Shown: piece by piece, positions 1 to 11,076 of the stretch
Layout of the letters: each line of letters starts with the position of its first letter
Position numbering within the stretch: the first letter of the stretch is position 1
Origin: Fundicoccus culcitae
GTDB lineage: Bacteria > Bacillota > Bacilli > Lactobacillales > Aerococcaceae
Direction: 5' to 3'
DNA: 64,000 nucleotides
Assembly (NCBI RefSeq): GCF_024661895.1
Contig: NZ_CP102453.1
Location: 1,550,001-1,614,000, forward strand
Program-made: the position numbers and the translations under genes
Notes under the pieces: generated by a model
What the model saw: only the letters and a program-made list of their open reading frames with translations
What the model was told of the DNA's origin: nothing
The model's database searches: none

Positions 1-658
1 TCATAGATGGGATAGTGATGTAAATTAACTCTTGAAATCTATTGCTTACACCATCAATAGCAGCGGCTTCGTATAGTTCACGATCACCGTTTAAAACGCC
101 AGCCATCATAGCTAAGAATCCTACCCCCATACTTCCCCACAAGGCAACAATAATCATGATAGGTAAAATAAAACGTGAATCAGTGGTCCAAATGATTGGT
201 TCATTAATGAAACCAAACTGCATGAGTATTCCATTGAGGTATCCCGATTCATTACCACTAAAGATGATTCGCCAGACAACTGTCATAGCAACGCCGGCAG
301 TCATTGATGGTGAGTAAAATATTAAGGCTAATATAGTTCTTGGTACTCGTGTTAATTGTGCCAAAATCCAAGCTAATAAGAAGCCTAATACATATCCTCC
401 AGGACCAACAATAAGTGAGAATATAATCGTGTTTGGTAAGACATATTGCATAAATATTTCATCTTGAGTGAGTAAATTAATATAGTTTAAAAAGCCCACA
501 AAACCAGGAAATTCAATCGAGTTAAAGTTGGTAAACGATAAAGTAATAGCTAAAATAATCGGTACGATAATAAAGATTGAGAACAAGATGGCATAAGGTA
601 AAATAAACTTATAGGCAGTCCGTTCTTGTCTTTTTTCAAGCGAAACTGTACGTTCCAT
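1..658 (-). CDS. Sugar ABC transporter permease (MalF/UgpA type), 3' end outside the window
   Basis: Reading the minus strand from the ATG at 658 gives a protein starting MERTVSLEKRQERTAYKF, followed by a hydrophobic helix and further membrane segments. Near the window edge is an EAA-like loop (ELYEAAAIDGVSNR), the contact site for the ATPase in MalF-type permeases. It would carry an oligosaccharide across the membrane together with the binding protein encoded just upstream. The two genes overlap by one base (TAATG), which indicates translational coupling. The C-terminus lies beyond base 1, so length cannot be judged. The family is clear; the substrate, probably an arabinan- or pectin-derived oligosaccharide, is inferred from the neighbours. 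Confidence 0.85.
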   Translation of the reverse strand, partial: MERTVSLEKRQERTAYKFILPYAILFSIFIIVPIILAITLSFTNFNSIEFPGFVGFLNYINLLTQDEIFMQYVLPNTIIFSLIVGPGGYVLGFLLAWILAQLTRVPRTILALIFYSPSMTAGVAMTVVWRIIFSGNESGYLNGILMQFGFINEPIIWTTDSRFILPIMIIVALWGSMGVGFLAMMAGVLNGDRELYEAAAIDGVSNRFQELIYITIPSM

Positions 659-3570
659 TAATTGTCCTCCTCCCTAATTGCAGCTGCTGGATCTATTTCT
701 GGTAATGGATAAGGTTCTGCCCACTGACCATCTTGGATATAGCCAAATTCTTCCAATTTTCTTAAGATTTCACGATTTATCCGTTTAATGGACAAATCGG
801 CTGAACGTCTTAAGTTTTCTCCATCTACAACCACAGAGGTATATAAACGACTAACTTCACGTTCAATCATGTAGCCTCCTAAAACACGTGGAACTTCAGC
901 AATCCATTCAGATTGTTCTAAAATGACTTGCTTATGTTTAGTTGACCAAGGTAATTGTTCAAAGGCAGTTAAGTTAGCGGTATTCCACATATACTCTTGT
1001 CCAAAAGTTGTTTGTAAGGTATTTCCAAATTGAACTTGAATCTCAGCTGAATGCCACCATTTTAAAAACTCCCATGCTTCATCCTTCATTTCACTATTAG
1101 AGAACATGATGGAACTTTCTGCTCCACCTGATGTCCATCGTTCTACTACCCCATCTTCATTTTCGACTCCAGGTGTCAGAGCAATTTCCCATAAATTTGC
1201 AATCTCAGGTGCTGCATTAAGTAGTAAATTGTAGTTTCCATAATCTGAAATACCAATTGGAATTGTTCCATCTCTAAATTGTTGATAAAAACTTGGAACA
1301 TCCACTGGCATACTGTAAATGGTAAACAAATCAGTTAAATCACGAACACCTGATAACGTTTCTTCTGTTGCTAAACCCGTTCTTAAGATATCTTCAGTGA
1401 AGAAATTCCCTCCACTTTGATAAACCAAAGGCATAGTCCACGGGAATATTTTAAAGGCAGTTCCTAGCGTTGCCGTTGGGTAGAACATGTTCATTCCTCG
1501 TTGATTTAAGGCTGGCAACATATTAACAACATCTTCCATCGTTTCTGGCACAGGTAAGGCGAGTGATTCCAGAACATCCCTACGATAAAATAAAACGTAA
1601 AAGTTCATCGTTTCTGGTAAGGCATAGCTTTCCTCTCCAATTGATGCTGGTATCAATAAATTTGGTGCGTAATCAGCAACAACTTCATCATATCCTTCAT
1701 AACTTGAAAGTTCTTCCAATGCCCCTCTGATAGCTAAATCAAACGGCACAGCATAACCCACTCCTAAAGCTACATCGGGCTCATTTCCAGCACTGTTGGC
1801 AAGGATTAATTTATTTTGATCTGGCATAATCGATAAATCGACTGCAATACCTGTTTGAGCAGTAAAGCTTTGATCAATCATTTGTTGCATAATTTCAATA
1901 TATTGTCTTGGTCGATTAACCCACACTTGTAAGTTGTCAGAGTTAACTTTTACTTCATAGTCTTGTTCACCGAAAGTTTGTAAAAAGCGTGAAACAGAAT
2001 TCCCCGCTCTTTGCATAAAATTCAAATGATCTATTCTTGGTGCTTGCGCTTGATGTAAAATAATTTGATCAATTGATACGCCATTATTATTTGACGTTTG
2101 AATTAAGGTAGCGAGCTGAGCCGTGACAGATGAGCCACCCTTGGCTAATTCATTCCAACGATTTGGAATACGTCGTGGTTCATTACCTAAATTTTCTAAT
2201 TGCTTACGAGCAATGTCTAATTGTTGAAAAGCACCGGGTACGACATCTGTTTGACCAAGTTCTTTAACCGTTTCAATCATTCCTTCAAGTTCAGATGACC
2301 AGCCTAAAATCATTTCTGGAATTCCTGGTAAATAATTGTCTAAATCAATGTCGCGACGTAAATCGATATTGGCTCCTAACAGATTTTCAATATTTAAGGA
2401 TAATCCTTGGATTTCCAATACCATTTCCTCCAATCGTTGCATAACATTTTGTAATGGACTCATGGTAATTGACAGACTAATTTCTTGCGTTCCAGCTTCT
2501 AAATATACTGGCACAGCTTGATGGGTCTCTGGATGTTGCATCGTGTAAATTTGATAAGATGAACTATATGGAATTTGTTGATTTAAAAAACTTTCTGATG
2601 GATACTGTCCATTGATTGTTACATTTAAATAGACAGGAAAATCAGGTTTAACGTCTTGTTGATAATGTAAACTGATATAATAATAACCATTTTCAGGAAC
2701 ATCAACGTGATAAGTTACCGTGTCACCTGCTTGTTTAAATGACGCACCATCTAAATAATTCAAAACTCTTGAAGTTGCATTATAGGGTGTTAAAGCATCA
2801 TTAAAAGCCGCTGCTGGTCGGATGGATGAGTCGCTTTGAGAAACTATGCTCTCACCTTGAATAATTATATTCGCATTACCTTCTGGTGTTTGGGTACTAT
2901 CACTCGCTAAGTTCATTGAAGGAATTTCAGCTTCATTTAATAGATGTATCCGCTTGAATTTTAAAGCACCTTCGGTACTCGTAAACTTAATGGTATTACT
3001 ACCTCTATTTAATTGAATAACGAAGGGATGATCATAGTAGCCATTTCTTGCTGTTAGGTATCCAATTTGATCAGCAACTACTTTTTTTACTTCCGGCGCA
3101 ATTTCATTGCCATAGCGATCGACAACAATGTCACCAACACGTGACCATAAACCACTAAATGCTATATTTTGCATTTCTTGGTACTGTGATTCGCCATTAA
3201 CTTCCATCATGACCGTTGTTGGTAAGATACTTTCTTTATCATCTAGGTATTCTAAGACAAAGTAATACAGCCCATCTTCAGGAGCTTCAAAATCAAATTG
3301 CAGCTCACCTAGGTTGTCTAATTCAAGGTATTCCCCTTGAAGAGCATCTACGGATATATCATCTAACTCAGCTAATTCAATTGTAATACTCTCGCCATCA
3401 TAAATTTCCACATTGTTTTGCATAGCTTCTTCTAAATAGGCATTGTAGAGTGGTAGTGTATTGGCGTTAATTTGAGCACTGACAATCAACGGAGTAACCA
3501 TAGTTGATGCAGCTAGGATAGTAACGATGACTAGTATCATCGTTATTTTAATCGCATTAAACACTCTCAT
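658..3570 (-). CDS. Very large extracellular sugar-binding protein with N-terminal jelly-roll-like modules
   Basis: The 970-aa protein begins with a single hydrophobic segment (about residues 8-32) that looks like a signal peptide or anchor. No lipobox cysteine is visible. Residues about 55-215 and 235-385 look like two beta-rich carbohydrate-binding modules; both carry a G-L/Y-Y-Y-F/I pattern (EDGLYYFVLEY and ENGYYYISLHY). A helical linker (about 390-540) follows. The C-terminal 400 residues resemble an extracellular solute-binding protein of the family-1 sugar class. Ordinary binding proteins of this class are about 420 aa, so this is more than twice the usual length. It overlaps the downstream permease by one base. 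The substrate is unknown; the context suggests branched arabinan or another pectin side chain. Confidence 0.75.
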   Translation of the reverse strand: MRVFNAIKITMILVIVTILAASTMVTPLIVSAQINANTLPLYNAYLEEAMQNNVEIYDGESITIELAELDDISVDALQGEYLELDNLGELQFDFEAPEDGLYYFVLEYLDDKESILPTTVMMEVNGESQYQEMQNIAFSGLWSRVGDIVVDRYGNEIAPEVKKVVADQIGYLTARNGYYDHPFVIQLNRGSNTIKFTSTEGALKFKRIHLLNEAEIPSMNLASDSTQTPEGNANIIIQGESIVSQSDSSIRPAAAFNDALTPYNATSRVLNYLDGASFKQAGDTVTYHVDVPENGYYYISLHYQQDVKPDFPVYLNVTINGQYPSESFLNQQIPYSSSYQIYTMQHPETHQAVPVYLEAGTQEISLSITMSPLQNVMQRLEEMVLEIQGLSLNIENLLGANIDLRRDIDLDNYLPGIPEMILGWSSELEGMIETVKELGQTDVVPGAFQQLDIARKQLENLGNEPRRIPNRWNELAKGGSSVTAQLATLIQTSNNNGVSIDQIILHQAQAPRIDHLNFMQRAGNSVSRFLQTFGEQDYEVKVNSDNLQVWVNRPRQYIEIMQQMIDQSFTAQTGIAVDLSIMPDQNKLILANSAGNEPDVALGVGYAVPFDLAIRGALEELSSYEGYDEVVADYAPNLLIPASIGEESYALPETMNFYVLFYRRDVLESLALPVPETMEDVVNMLPALNQRGMNMFYPTATLGTAFKIFPWTMPLVYQSGGNFFTEDILRTGLATEETLSGVRDLTDLFTIYSMPVDVPSFYQQFRDGTIPIGISDYGNYNLLLNAAPEIANLWEIALTPGVENEDGVVERWTSGGAESSIMFSNSEMKDEAWEFLKWWHSAEIQVQFGNTLQTTFGQEYMWNTANLTAFEQLPWSTKHKQVILEQSEWIAEVPRVLGGYMIEREVSRLYTSVVVDGENLRRSADLSIKRINREILRKLEEFGYIQDGQWAEPYPLPEIDPAAAIREEDN

Positions 3571-3644
3571 TTCTTATCTCCATTCTTAGATAAATTCTGT
3601 TTCCTTAGGTTTAAGGATTATAAGAATTAATCCAATCCACCTTC

Positions 3645-3686
3645 AGTAAGTTTTGATAAACCTCTCGTAATGTTTTAAAACTTACT
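3645..3686. other. Intra-operon stem-loop between GH2 gene and binding-protein gene
   Basis: AGTAAGTTTT at 3645-3654 pairs perfectly with AAAACTTACT at 3677-3686 across a 22-base loop. On the minus-strand transcript there is no U-run after it, so it is more likely an RNA processing or stabilising structure than a terminator. It sits in the 129-base gap between the GH2 stop and the binding-protein start. Confidence 0.4.
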
Positions 3687-3699
3687 CAAGGAGCTAAAA

Positions 3700-5466
3700 T
3701 TATCTAGTTCTTCTTTCGTTGATCTTTTTAATTGGTTCAACAGGTAATTTAAATTCGCGATTAGTAAATAATAGTCCATTAACTTCTTGTTCAACATCGG
3801 TTAATTGTGTATAACAATAGCCGCTAACGTATGGGATTTTTTGTATAGCTAGATGAATAGCATCGAACCTTTCCATAAAACTTTCTTCATCGGACATTTT
3901 TTCACCATAGCCCCAACCACTACCATCTTCAAAGGCGATACCACCAAATTCGGAAATAATAACAGGTTGACCTTGGTAATTGTAACCTTTAGCGAATGCA
4001 TACCAATCTTTGTTGAATTGCACTTGATTATTTACAATGGCATCTTTATTACTATAACGAGCGAGTAACTCTTCACCGACTGCGTCATAATCATGTAAAG
4101 TAATGACATCCGATATTGTATGTTCCCAACCATCATTGGTTACCACTAATCTTGTTGGATCAATGGCTTTAGTTAAGTAATAAATACCATTAACAAAGGC
4201 TTGTTGTTCTTTATCATCCTGGATGTTTTTAATCCCCCATGATTCATTAAAGGGTACCCAAGTAATGATGCTTGGATGGTTTTGGAATTGACGAATGATT
4301 CTTATCCATTCATCGGTTACAGCTTCCACACTTTTATCTGAGAATGAATAATGCGATGGCATTTCTGACCAAACTAACATCCCATTTTTATCGCATAAAT
4401 ATAAGAAGCGTTCATCTTCGATTTTTTGATGTTTTCTTAAACCGTTGTATCCCAACTCTTTAGTTCTTTGAATATCTAACTCGAGTGCCTCCACACTAGG
4501 TGGTGTTAGACCACTTTCAGGCCAGTAGCCTTGATCGAGAACTAACCGTTGGTACAAACCGCGTTTATTTATTATGACTTGATCTCCTTGGACTTCAATG
4601 GTTCGCATTCCAAAACACGAAACAAAATGATCAATAACTTCATCTTGTTCATCGGTAATAGTCACGGTTAAGTCGTATAAATTCGGATGATAAGGATGCC
4701 ATACTCTAGTTCCCCAGGTATCATCAATACCGACTTTAGTATCTAATACATACGTTTTCATTTCTCGAGTTAACGGTAGTTTTACTGAATCTGCTATTTG
4801 ATTTTCAATCGATGCCTCTAATTTGACAGTTAGTTCTTCTTTTTCCAATAAATTAAGGAGATTTTGATTCAGGTCTAAAGTGATATTTATTTGATCTTTT
4901 GGTAAATCAGCAACAAGTTTAACTTGATTAACACGTGTTTGTTTGGCTTTTTCAATCCAGACAGATTTCCAAATTCCTGTTGTTTGAACATACCAGCATC
5001 CAAAGTTATCTTTTAACCATCGTTGTTTTCCTCGTGGTTGATTCGTTGATAAGGAATCTGTGACTTTTACAGTAATAACGTTATCTCCGATAACGGCATA
5101 ATCATGTAAATCAAATGAGAAACGTGTGTAACCTCCGATATGATCGCCTAATTTGAAACCATTTAACCAAACAGAGGTGATATAATCACTAGCTTCAAAG
5201 TTTAAAACATAGTCTAAATCGTCTAATTGCACCGTATTTTGATACCATACAATAGGATGTTGTATTTCATCATGAATACCACTTGCGATAGTTTCATAAG
5301 TGAATGGTACATTAATGACTTGCGTTTCTTCTAAGGTTGATTCAAACCAACGTTCTTTCTCACCTTGGTTAACATCATCAAATTTAAAATTCCATTGGCC
5401 ATCTAAGTCAATCCATTCATCTCGCATCAATTGTGGGCGTGGATAATTCCGTCTTTTATCGTTCAT
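3700..5466 (-). CDS. Glycoside hydrolase family 2 enzyme (beta-galactosidase/beta-glucuronidase-like)
   Basis: This 588-aa protein has the GH2 layout: an N-terminal sugar-binding jelly roll (about 10-170), an immunoglobulin-like domain (about 175-285) and a TIM barrel. The acid/base motif FNESWG (Asn407-Glu408) and the nucleophile region VIISEFGG (Glu506) are both visible. There is no signal peptide, so it acts in the cytoplasm on imported oligosaccharides. It starts at an ATG behind GAGGAG. It is shorter than LacZ (about 1000 aa) and close to the small beta-glucuronidase-like members. The exact sugar cannot be read from the sequence; in this arabinan/pectin setting a galactoside or arabinoside is plausible. 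It lies in an operon between a GH43 and a binding-protein gene. Confidence 0.85.
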   Translation of the reverse strand: MNDKRRNYPRPQLMRDEWIDLDGQWNFKFDDVNQGEKERWFESTLEETQVINVPFTYETIASGIHDEIQHPIVWYQNTVQLDDLDYVLNFEASDYITSVWLNGFKLGDHIGGYTRFSFDLHDYAVIGDNVITVKVTDSLSTNQPRGKQRWLKDNFGCWYVQTTGIWKSVWIEKAKQTRVNQVKLVADLPKDQINITLDLNQNLLNLLEKEELTVKLEASIENQIADSVKLPLTREMKTYVLDTKVGIDDTWGTRVWHPYHPNLYDLTVTITDEQDEVIDHFVSCFGMRTIEVQGDQVIINKRGLYQRLVLDQGYWPESGLTPPSVEALELDIQRTKELGYNGLRKHQKIEDERFLYLCDKNGMLVWSEMPSHYSFSDKSVEAVTDEWIRIIRQFQNHPSIITWVPFNESWGIKNIQDDKEQQAFVNGIYYLTKAIDPTRLVVTNDGWEHTISDVITLHDYDAVGEELLARYSNKDAIVNNQVQFNKDWYAFAKGYNYQGQPVIISEFGGIAFEDGSGWGYGEKMSDEESFMERFDAIHLAIQKIPYVSGYCYTQLTDVEQEVNGLLFTNREFKLPVEPIKKINERRTR

Positions 5467-5487
5467 AAGGTCTCCTCAAAGAATATT

Positions 5488-6498
5488 TTAATAAAGTTTT
5501 TGTTCAGACATGGTCGGACCATCAAGTTTTAAAACACCATTTTCAAAATACAAGTGGTCAATTGACATTTGGCGGTTTCCTGAAGGGTGATTTGGATCTG
5601 TGTGAATATGGTAAACCATATAGAGGGTTTCATCATCTAATCCTTTAGTCACACTATTGTGACCTGGACCAGAAACACCAATCTCTAAATCTTTTTGTAA
5701 GATTGGATTATTTTCATATTTAACAAAAGGTCCTATCGGATGATCACTCACGGCGTAACCAACCCCATAGTCTGGATCAGCGAACATATTAGCTGAATAC
5801 ATCAAGTAATATTTGTTGTCATGCTTTAAAACAAATGGTCCTTCGTTCCACGCTTCTTGGCGTAAAGGATGTTCCCAATCTTGGTCAGGCGTTAAGACGA
5901 GTTGTGGTCGGCCAACTAAATAATCCAATCCTTCAGACATTTCTTGAACAAGTATTTGACTTAATCGACGACTATTAATAACATTTTCGTGGACATCTTT
6001 GACATAATAGAAATAAAAAGTGCCCTCATCTTCCAAAATATGTCCATCTATGTACGATCCAGCTTCATTGACTAAATCTGCGTTTAAATCAATAAAAGGT
6101 CCTATTTCTGACTCAGATTTAGCAATAGCAATCCGTAAACTGCCACTTTCTGTTCTAGCACTAAATGTCATGTAAAATTCACCATTATGTTCGATAACTT
6201 CTGGTGCCCAAAAGTCTCCGGTTCCCCATGGATGTTCTTGACGTCTATTGTCATATACAAGTCCCATATCGCGCCAAACAACTAAATTATCACTATGCCA
6301 TGCTTTAAAGCCATAGTTTGGTGCAGATGTGGCATACATGTAATAGCCACTATCTGTTTTCATAATAAATGGATCGCCTATATCTTTGATATTCCCTAGT
6401 GGATTTTGATAGGTCAATTCTTCTGCATCCACTGGATTAACACCTCCAAAGCTAAAATTTAACACCAATATACTAACAGCAATAAATAGATACTTCAT
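5488..6498 (-). CDS. Secreted GH43 family enzyme (arabinosidase/arabinanase type)
   Basis: The 336-aa protein starts with a typical Sec signal peptide (about residues 1-25, ending near VDA-EE). A five-bladed GH43 catalytic domain follows: the general base Asp lies in IGDPFIMKTDSGYYMYATS, the conserved WAPEV segment in the second blade, and the general-acid Glu probably in EAWNEGPFVLK. GPGHNSV near the C-terminus is also typical. Its likely role is cleaving alpha-L-arabinosyl linkages outside the cell before import. GH43 covers arabinanases, arabinofuranosidases and xylosidases, so the specificity is inferred from the locus. The start is preceded by GGAGGTG. It is the first gene of the minus-strand unit that diverges from the ArsR-like regulator. 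Confidence 0.8.
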   Translation of the reverse strand: MKYLFIAVSILVLNFSFGGVNPVDAEELTYQNPLGNIKDIGDPFIMKTDSGYYMYATSAPNYGFKAWHSDNLVVWRDMGLVYDNRRQEHPWGTGDFWAPEVIEHNGEFYMTFSARTESGSLRIAIAKSESEIGPFIDLNADLVNEAGSYIDGHILEDEGTFYFYYVKDVHENVINSRRLSQILVQEMSEGLDYLVGRPQLVLTPDQDWEHPLRQEAWNEGPFVLKHDNKYYLMYSANMFADPDYGVGYAVSDHPIGPFVKYENNPILQKDLEIGVSGPGHNSVTKGLDDETLYMVYHIHTDPNHPSGNRQMSIDHLYFENGVLKLDGPTMSEQKLY

Positions 6499-6535
6499 TC
6501 TTAAATTACACCTCCACTAAAAAGTTTTCCACTAG

Positions 6536-6737
6536 CTTTTTAGTTAATTGCTCATGTATACTAGAATTTAAGAAATCTGCCCTCCTTCTCTTTTGATTTA
6601 TATTTATGTTTACGTAATCAAAATAGCATCACAAGAAAGCGGTGTCAATGCAATCATCTTAATTTTAGCATTAACTACTTATTGGTTAAACGATGGTTTG
6701 AAAACGATTTATTTAATATTAGCAATTAACTAAAAAG
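6536..6737. promoter_or_regulatory. Perfect 17-bp inverted repeat flanking the divergent promoter region
   Basis: CTTTTTAGTTAATTGCT at 6536-6552 recurs as its exact reverse complement at 6721-6737. One copy sits just upstream of the GH43 gene and the other just upstream of the regulator gene. Symmetric placement at both ends of a divergent gap is what one expects of operators for an autoregulated local repressor. The 3' copy ends six bases before the regulator's GAGG ribosome-binding site. Confidence 0.55.
6633..6648. promoter_or_regulatory. Possible cre site (CcpA box)
   Basis: AGAAAGCGGTGTCA fits the catabolite-response consensus TGWAARCGNTNNCA at all but the first base. It lies in the divergent gap upstream of the GH43/GH2 unit, as expected for carbon catabolite repression of a sugar locus. 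This is a consensus match only. A weaker candidate, TGAAAACGATTTAT, begins at 6699. Confidence 0.35.
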
Positions 6738-6753
6738 TTAAATGAGGTGTCTT

Positions 6754-7704
6754 ATGGAACTCGATTTATCTACTCACTCGCTCAAAGTTTATGAAGCTTT
6801 AGCCAGTCAAACGCGGTTAGATATTTTAAATTTTATTGGGCCTGAAGAAAAAAGTATTTCAGAAATTTCAGAGTTTTTAAGTCTAAGCAATGCGATTATT
6901 TCTCGTCATGTACAACAATTAGAAGACGCTGGGATTGTGTCTTCTATTCGTGGTAGAAGAGAAAATCGGAATAAAAAATTAGTCAGCATGAATATCGATC
7001 AAGCACGAATAGTTTTCCCGTTTCGAATCTATTACCCTTATGATGTTCATACATTAGATGTAAAGCTAGGTCAGTATATTGATTTTGCTGTTTCTCCTAC
7101 TTGTGGTTTAGCCACGACTACCCACATAATCGGTGATGTAGATGATGAGCGAACATTTATGCATGAGGAACGTAGTCAAGCTGAACTATTATGGTTCAAA
7201 GACGGATTCGTTGAATACAAAATCCCTAATCCACTCGTTAATGGTCAAGAACCTAAACTCTTAGATATCAATTTAGAAATTGCTAGTGAATTTCCTTTAT
7301 CCAATAATAAATGGCCAAGCGATATTTCTGTTTATATAAATGATCACTTAATTGGTATACACACCGTCCAAGGTAACTATTCGGACATTCGAGGTCGTTT
7401 AAATCCTGATTGGTGGCATGAGCAATTTAGTCAGTATGGTGAAATCTTACATATACGCATTAATCGTTTCGATACGGCTTTTAATGGAATATATAAATCA
7501 GAGATTTCTCTCAACCATTTAAATTTAAATGCAGAGTCATTTATTCGATTGAAACTAGCAATAGATAAAAACGCTGTCCACAAAGGTGGTTTAACTATTT
7601 TTGGAAAAGGGTTCGGAAATCATGAACAAAACATTGCACTTAATCTTTATTACGTCAATCAATCTGAAAAAACCTATCATACCAATGATTTTAATAACGA
7701 TTAA
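6754..7704 (+). CDS. ArsR-like winged-helix regulator with a large C-terminal beta-rich domain
   Basis: The first 85 residues form an ArsR-type winged helix (ASQTRLDILNFIG, then ISEISEFLSLSNAIISRHVQQLEDAGIV). The remaining 230 residues are beta-rich and may sense a carbohydrate; canonical ArsR proteins are only about 100 aa. No metal-binding CxC motif follows the helix. I choose the ATG at 6754, which has GAGG at proper spacing, over the in-frame ATG at 6742. It is divergent from the GH43/GH2/transporter unit and flanked by the 17-bp inverted repeat, so it probably controls that branch and itself. A sugar-responsive role is inference. Confidence 0.7.
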   Translation: MELDLSTHSLKVYEALASQTRLDILNFIGPEEKSISEISEFLSLSNAIISRHVQQLEDAGIVSSIRGRRENRNKKLVSMNIDQARIVFPFRIYYPYDVHTLDVKLGQYIDFAVSPTCGLATTTHIIGDVDDERTFMHEERSQAELLWFKDGFVEYKIPNPLVNGQEPKLLDINLEIASEFPLSNNKWPSDISVYINDHLIGIHTVQGNYSDIRGRLNPDWWHEQFSQYGEILHIRINRFDTAFNGIYKSEISLNHLNLNAESFIRLKLAIDKNAVHKGGLTIFGKGFGNHEQNIALNLYYVNQSEKTYHTNDFNND

Positions 7705-7731
7705 ATTATCGACTAATTCACTTTGGAAATT

Positions 7732-7769
7732 GAGTAGCGAGAGTTCATTACTCTTACTACTCATTTTTT
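7732..7769 (+). terminator. Rho-independent terminator after the ArsR-like gene
   Basis: GAGTAGCGAGAGT at 7732-7744 pairs imperfectly with ACTCTTACTACTC at 7750-7762, followed by ATTTTTTAG. It overlaps the last codons of the convergent GH43 gene on the other strand. Confidence 0.7.
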
Positions 7770-9388
7770 AGTTGAATTCCCCAAACGGTTTGATTGTTTT
7801 GTCCGATAGCAGCGATAACGATGCGAGGTTGTTCAAATTCATCGACTTGTTTAACTATTACCCCATCAAATGGCTCATCTTCTATAATTAATTGTATTTG
7901 ACCATCAGCCGTTAACTCATAGTTACCTGAATAGTCACCTGTAATCTGACCATCTTCACTTAAGATAATTTTTTGATTCACAATCATATCACCTGTAGTG
8001 GTATTGCCGTGATCAACCCATTGGTAGGTTCCCGCTACTTCATTTGATGCTTGTTCAATCGGTTCTACCAGCACACCGCTATAGCGATATGGCAAAGTAA
8101 TTGGCCAACCTGAATCGGTATAATACATTTGGTGAACACGTAAACGATGCATTTCATTATTAGTGTTAAAACGAACATGGAAGACATTAAACCAATTATT
8201 ATTACTATCCACTAAGACTGAATTATGTCCTGGCGCTTTGTAACCTATGCCTTTAAGGCCATCAATAATGTAATTTCCCATTAATTTGATTCCAAAGCTA
8301 TCATTCACATCGCCCCAGTCAATTATGCCGTCATTGCCATTAAAATCAAGATAAGATCCATCGACATTTTCTGACCGGAACAGACGCATATTATAACCAC
8401 CATCACGGTTCAAACCACCGTAAGTGACCCACAAATAGTAGTAACCTGTATCTGCATTGTAATGAATGTATGGTCCCTCACCCGATTGGTGGTGACCACC
8501 TGAAAGTTTAGTCCCGAAATAGCGATCGATTATACGACCATCCGCTGTTTCACCATCTGTTCCTGGATAAATTGGTGTCCCGGTATCTGGATTTAAAGGC
8601 AGTAAATAAATACCCCCAGACCAAGATCCGTACACTAACCAAAGGTCTTCATTTTCGTCTAAAAATACAGTTGGATCAATGGCGTTTGGCGCATAATCTG
8701 TATTGTATTCACGACCTAATGTTTTAGTCCATTTAGGATTAAACTCCTCAACAATGCCTTGATCAATCAATTCTGCAATATTTGTTCCATGATAATTGAT
8801 ATTGCGGTCACTCCCGTCACGTCCATCTTCTTGAGAAAACCCTGAATAAATAATGGTGTCTACGTAGGTGTAGGGACCTTCAATGTGTGGCGCAACCAGT
8901 GTTGCAATGGAAGAGCGTCTCCAAGTCGAACTTGCAGAATAGTACATTTGAAACGCACCTGTATCGCCATTTGCCCATTTAAAATCTGGATTCCAAATGA
9001 TATCGGGTGCCCACAGATTAAATCCACCCGCTGAATCCGCATCATCATGTCCAGACCATTCAAAGGTCTCAGCTAAGTTTTCAGCCGTATTACCAAAAAT
9101 GAGATTGTCTTCCATATTTTCATATTCAGTTTCATTTGGCACTTCCCAGGTGACTAAATCATGTGATTTAGCTTGTGCAATATGTGTCCCAAACACATAA
9201 AATGTCTCTTCTCCACTGTCATCAATAAACGAATAGATGGAAGGATCATGCACGGATATTTCTCGATGTTCGCTTGTTTCCCATGGTTTTGTCTCCATCG
9301 GTTCCACCTCAATATTTAAACTTGTTGGGAGAGTGGTCGATTGTAAAACCAACCATGCTGATGTTAAAGCTTTAAAAAGCATATTCAC
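7757..9388 (-). CDS. Secreted GH43 endo-arabinanase-like enzyme with C-terminal lipocalin-like domain
   Basis: This 543-aa protein has a short signal peptide (about 1-25). A GH43 propeller with DPSIYSF (base Asp), WAPDIIW and APGHNSV follows. The C-terminal domain from about residue 450 (TYQWVDHG to QTVWGIQLKN) resembles the small beta-barrel fused to extracellular endo-1,5-alpha-L-arabinanases of the Bacillus Abn2/YxiA group. It would cut the arabinan backbone outside the cell into pieces for the two ABC importers. The GTG start behind GTGAGG is preferred; an in-frame ATG lies two codons on. The 3' end abuts the convergent ArsR-like gene. The endo mode is inferred from domain architecture. 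Confidence 0.75.
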   Translation of the reverse strand: MNMLFKALTSAWLVLQSTTLPTSLNIEVEPMETKPWETSEHREISVHDPSIYSFIDDSGEETFYVFGTHIAQAKSHDLVTWEVPNETEYENMEDNLIFGNTAENLAETFEWSGHDDADSAGGFNLWAPDIIWNPDFKWANGDTGAFQMYYSASSTWRRSSIATLVAPHIEGPYTYVDTIIYSGFSQEDGRDGSDRNINYHGTNIAELIDQGIVEEFNPKWTKTLGREYNTDYAPNAIDPTVFLDENEDLWLVYGSWSGGIYLLPLNPDTGTPIYPGTDGETADGRIIDRYFGTKLSGGHHQSGEGPYIHYNADTGYYYLWVTYGGLNRDGGYNMRLFRSENVDGSYLDFNGNDGIIDWGDVNDSFGIKLMGNYIIDGLKGIGYKAPGHNSVLVDSNNNWFNVFHVRFNTNNEMHRLRVHQMYYTDSGWPITLPYRYSGVLVEPIEQASNEVAGTYQWVDHGNTTTGDMIVNQKIILSEDGQITGDYSGNYELTADGQIQLIIEDEPFDGVIVKQVDEFEQPRIVIAAIGQNNQTVWGIQLKNE

Positions 9389-9477
9389 AGACTTTCCTCA
9401 CTCCTTTTGTAATCAACAATAAAGTTATCCTAAAACACTCTTACTTTAAAAATGAATTGTATACCAAACTATTAAAT

Positions 9478-11001
<1,524 letters not shown>

Positions 11002-11076
11002 TTATTTGAAAAAAAATAATAAGTTTGTTCAATTATTTCAATCGCATTTGAAAAATCCTATCATAGCAAACTTTAA

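Noticed and set aside
42-317. Open frame on the plus strand
   Set aside because: It lies opposite a clear ABC permease frame on the minus strand and has no family character.
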